NCBI GenBank assembly: GCA_955651735.1
Contig: CATPAM010000287.1
Span: 1 to 6,962 of the forward strand
Length of the DNA stretch: 6,962 bases
Source of the DNA: Candidatus Acidiferrales bacterium
GTDB lineage: Bacteria; Acidobacteriota; Terriglobia; Acidiferrales; UBA7541
Reading direction: 5' to 3'
Shown: piece after piece, positions 4,917 to 6,962 of the stretch
Layout: each line of letters starts with the position of its first letter
Position numbering within the stretch: position 1 is the first letter of the stretch
Notes under the pieces: model-generated
The model's database searches: none
Seen by the model: only the letters and a program-made list of their open reading frames with translations
What the model was told of the DNA's origin: nothing
Program-made: the position numbers and the translations under genes

Positions 4917-6161
4917 TTAGTCGCCGGGTTCAGCGTGGAAAGACTCGAGGCACTGATGCCGCAGCCCGTCGCGACGAATGAAGTGAATCACTAAAAACAT
5001 CAGCAGTCCACCGCACACCATCACGGCAACTGCGATTTGCAAACCAAATTGCATGTCGTGAAGATCGGAAATTCGCCCCACGAGCTGCGGGCCAAATCCC
5101 CCGACCAGTTGGGTCACGAACATGTACACGCCGATGGAGGTCGCGTGCGCCCGCCGCGGCATCATATCGTGAATGACCGCGGTAACCGGACCGTGATACC
5201 AGGACATGAAGAAGGCCGCCAGCGCTAGCGCGCCGAGCACGAGCATTTGGTCGTCGGTTTGGATGGCCAAAAGAACGAAGGGAGCGGCGAGAAGAAACGC
5301 GACAGCAATGGCGATAATACGTCCGAAGGCGAAACGCCGCTGCAAGCGGTCCGCGACATAGCCGCCGAAGAGTACGCCGCACAGGCTGCACACTAAACCG
5401 ATCACCGCCAGAGAGACGGAAGCCTGGCGCAAGCTGAAACCTTTGTAGGTGACGGCGAAATCGACGCCCCAGGTAAGAATCGAGACGCTGGAAAAGGTGA
5501 TGCAGGCGCCGCCCGCGATCATAGCGAGATATGCGGGGACGGTGAGTAGCTTTCGAATGGGGCAGACTTCGGAGGACGGCCCGCGCGGGGGCTCTTGCAG
5601 AGACATGACGGCGATCACCGGAACGAGTCCGGCCGCGGCGATTACGAAAAGAGCGGACTGCCAGCCGAAACGGGGACCGATGATACCTCCGAAAGCCTGG
5701 CCGGCAGCGCCGCCCAAAAGCATGCCGCTGGCGAAAATCGCTTGCGCGGACGCGCGCTTTTCAACGGGGAATGCTCCGGAAATCATGGATTGCGCGGCGG
5801 GGGCATAGGCAGCTTCACCCATGCCGACGAAGGCGCGCGCGATCAGCAAAAACATAAAACTGCCGGCAAAGCCGCCCGCGAAGGTGGCGAGGCTCCAGCA
5901 AACAATTCCGAAAGCGATGATGGCTTTGCGGCTGAAGCGGTCGGCGAGGAATCCAAAGGGGATGCTGCCAACTGCGAGGACGAGTAGAAGCCAGGTTTGC
6001 AGGGAGCCGAGCTGCGCGTCGGTAACACCGAGATGCGTGCGCAGCATGGGAATCAGCGGGATGAAGACCCAGCGGGCGGCGAAGTTGACAAAGTTGACGA
6101 GAACAAGTACAGCAAGGAGACGGATTTGGTAGGAGCTGAGCGGAATGGATTTCGATAACAA
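4917..6161 (-). CDS. MFS permease, Spns (spinster)-like
   Basis: The 414-residue inner-membrane protein has about twelve hydrophobic segments and the features of the major facilitator superfamily. Motif A in the loop between helices 2 and 3 reads GFLADRFSRK at 70-79, with a related GGYVADRLQRR at 266-276 in the second half. ARAFVGMGEAAYAPAAQSMIS at 109-128 contains the motif B Arg and a GEA signature common in the spinster-like group. In helix 1 the usual NYLDR-type motif of that group is replaced by NFAAR (26-30), losing the acidic residue. Substrate is unknown, and organic anions, sugars acids or lipids are all possible. The start is TTG 6161, with GGAG ten bases upstream. No ATG occurs before residue 39, so a TTG start is needed to keep helix 1. 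It runs against the 4457 gene and diverges from the gene at 6279. Confidence 0.92.
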   Translation of the reverse strand: MLSKSIPLSSYQIRLLAVLVLVNFVNFAARWVFIPLIPMLRTHLGVTDAQLGSLQTWLLLVLAVGSIPFGFLADRFSRKAIIAFGIVCWSLATFAGGFAGSFMFLLIARAFVGMGEAAYAPAAQSMISGAFPVEKRASAQAIFASGMLLGGAAGQAFGGIIGPRFGWQSALFVIAAAGLVPVIAVMSLQEPPRGPSSEVCPIRKLLTVPAYLAMIAGGACITFSSVSILTWGVDFAVTYKGFSLRQASVSLAVIGLVCSLCGVLFGGYVADRLQRRFAFGRIIAIAVAFLLAAPFVLLAIQTDDQMLVLGALALAAFFMSWYHGPVTAVIHDMMPRRAHATSIGVYMFVTQLVGGFGPQLVGRISDLHDMQFGLQIAVAVMVCGGLLMFLVIHFIRRDGLRHQCLESFHAEPGD

Positions 6162-6278
6162 GCTGAGTTGGCTCCGTCGGCAAGGCGAAACGCCTGGGGC
6201 ATCCGCGAGATGGCTAACCTGGGGTGCGGCCTCGCAGCTTTCGCGTCCGCGCTATTCTACATTCATTATATACCGCAC
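6162..6278. promoter_or_regulatory. Divergent promoter region, MFS gene and AI-2E-family gene
   Basis: The AT-rich core at 6265-6272 reads TATAAT on the minus strand (6270 to 6265) and TATATA on the plus strand (6267-6272). On the minus strand, TTGGTT at 6292-6287 lies 16 bases upstream, giving a plausible housekeeping promoter for the MFS gene with a leader of almost 100 bases. On the plus strand the hexamer ends six bases before the ATG at 6279, which has no Shine-Dalgarno, consistent with a leaderless transcript, although no good -35 is visible there. A short hairpin, AGGCG-AAA-CGCCT at 6183-6195, would be in the MFS leader. All of this is prediction. Confidence 0.45.
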
Positions 6279-6962
6279 ATGAGTCCAACCAATTCCCCCG
6301 CGAAGACCACCAGTGACCGTTTGACTACCGTACTCTCGTACGGGGCGCTCCTGCTGCTGATTTACCTGGTGTTTCGAATCGTGGAGCCTTTCCTGGAGCC
6401 GCTGGCGTGGTCGGGCGTGCTGGCGATTTTTTTCTATCCGGTGCACGAACGAATCCTGCGGCGGCTGCGGCCGAATAGCGCGGCGCTGGTGAGCACGCTG
6501 GGCGTAACGCTGCTGCTGATTGTGCCGGCGCTGGTGGTGCTGGTTTATACGGCGCGGCAGGCGCTCGACGCCACGGCGCGACTGCAGGCCACGTTGATGG
6601 ACCCGGAGAAAGCTTTGCCTACGCATGCGCTGGCTTGGATCCGGCACCAGCTTCCGCAGGCCTGGCAGTCCACGGATTTTTCGGAGCCGCTGCGCCAGGG
6701 CGCCGAAAGAATCGCGACGTTTATGGCCTCGCGATTGGCGGGGCTGGTGAGAAATCTGTTCAACTTTGTTGTGGATTTGTTCATCGTGATTTTCGCGCTG
6801 TTTTTCATGTTCCGGGACGGTGAGGAGATCGTGCGTGGGGCCAACCATCTGCTGCCTTTTGACGAAGCGATTCAGGAGGAGATGCTCCGCGAGTCGCGCG
6901 ATTTGGTATTCGCGAGTGTGGCGGTGGCGTTGGTGATTGCGGTGTTGCAAGGAGCGTTGGGG
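6279..6962 (+). CDS. AI-2E/PerM-family transporter, N-terminal part (runs off right edge)
   Basis: The frame is open from ATG 6279 to the window edge, 228 codons. It has two hydrophobic segments near residues 18-52 (YGALLLLIYLVF, then LAWSGVLAIFFYP), another at about 70-91, then a long soluble stretch at about 92-150. Hydrophobic FNFVVDLFIVIFALFFMFRDGEEI follows at 161-184 and then the conserved LLPFDEAIQEEML and LVFASVAVALVIAVLQGALG. The PV-x-x-R-I segment, the F-F-x-F-R-D-G motif and the A-x-V-x-G-x-x-Q-G end are hallmarks of the AI-2E transporter (TqsA/PerM/YdiK) family. Full-length members have about 340-400 residues, so roughly a third is missing. Members have been linked to AI-2 export or to sodium/proton antiport; the role here is unknown. 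No ribosome binding site precedes the ATG. Confidence 0.9.
   Translation, partial: MSPTNSPAKTTSDRLTTVLSYGALLLLIYLVFRIVEPFLEPLAWSGVLAIFFYPVHERILRRLRPNSAALVSTLGVTLLLIVPALVVLVYTARQALDATARLQATLMDPEKALPTHALAWIRHQLPQAWQSTDFSEPLRQGAERIATFMASRLAGLVRNLFNFVVDLFIVIFALFFMFRDGEEIVRGANHLLPFDEAIQEEMLRESRDLVFASVAVALVIAVLQGALG

Noticed and set aside
6252..6950. 232-codon minus-strand open frame opposite the AI-2E-family gene
   Set aside because: The translation is a Gln/Arg/His-rich shadow. The plus strand shows clear AI-2E-family motifs and membrane segments over the same stretch.

Overview
The window is GC-rich bacterial chromosomal DNA. Gene content and style (an ECF sigma factor, zf-HC2 anti-sigma and Spy/CpxP-like cassette, a YjbR/MmcQ protein, a Spns-like MFS permease, GTG and TTG starts) suggest a soil Acidobacteriota or a close relative. 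That placement is inference: no rRNA or other phylogenetic marker is present. I see no mobile element, CRISPR array, tRNA or rRNA.

Layout. (1) 1-148, minus strand: N-terminal part of a YjbR/MmcQ-family protein, running off the left edge. (2) 338-880, plus: a glutamine-rich exported Spy/CpxP-like protein. (3) 966-2459, plus: a tight three-gene operon of ECF sigma factor, membrane anti-sigma factor with a zinc-finger motif (4-base overlap), and a second exported Spy/CpxP-like protein one base after the anti-sigma stop. (4) 2460-3227: a long gene-poor stretch with one doubtful small ORF. (5) 3228-4831, plus: a class V PLP aminotransferase of the alanine/serine-glyoxylate type, then a small protein of unknown function 17 bases downstream. 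(6) 4917-6161, minus: an MFS permease, convergent with the previous pair. (7) 6279 to the right edge, plus: N-terminal part of an AI-2E/PerM-family membrane protein, divergent from the permease.

How the genes may work together. The strongest regulatory signal is a bipartite motif, GAACGAG-N14-TGTCT, found with identical spacing upstream of both the first Spy-like gene (264-290) and the sigma gene (918-944). It looks like an ECF-type -35/-10 promoter. It suggests that the sigma factor drives its own operon and the neighbouring Spy-like gene: an envelope-stress module with two periplasmic Spy-like products. The gene order recalls metal-sensing cnrYXH-type systems, but the mature Spy-like proteins have almost no His or Cys, so a protein-folding stress role is more likely than metal sensing. 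The rest of the window looks like metabolic and transport genes with no evident link to this module.
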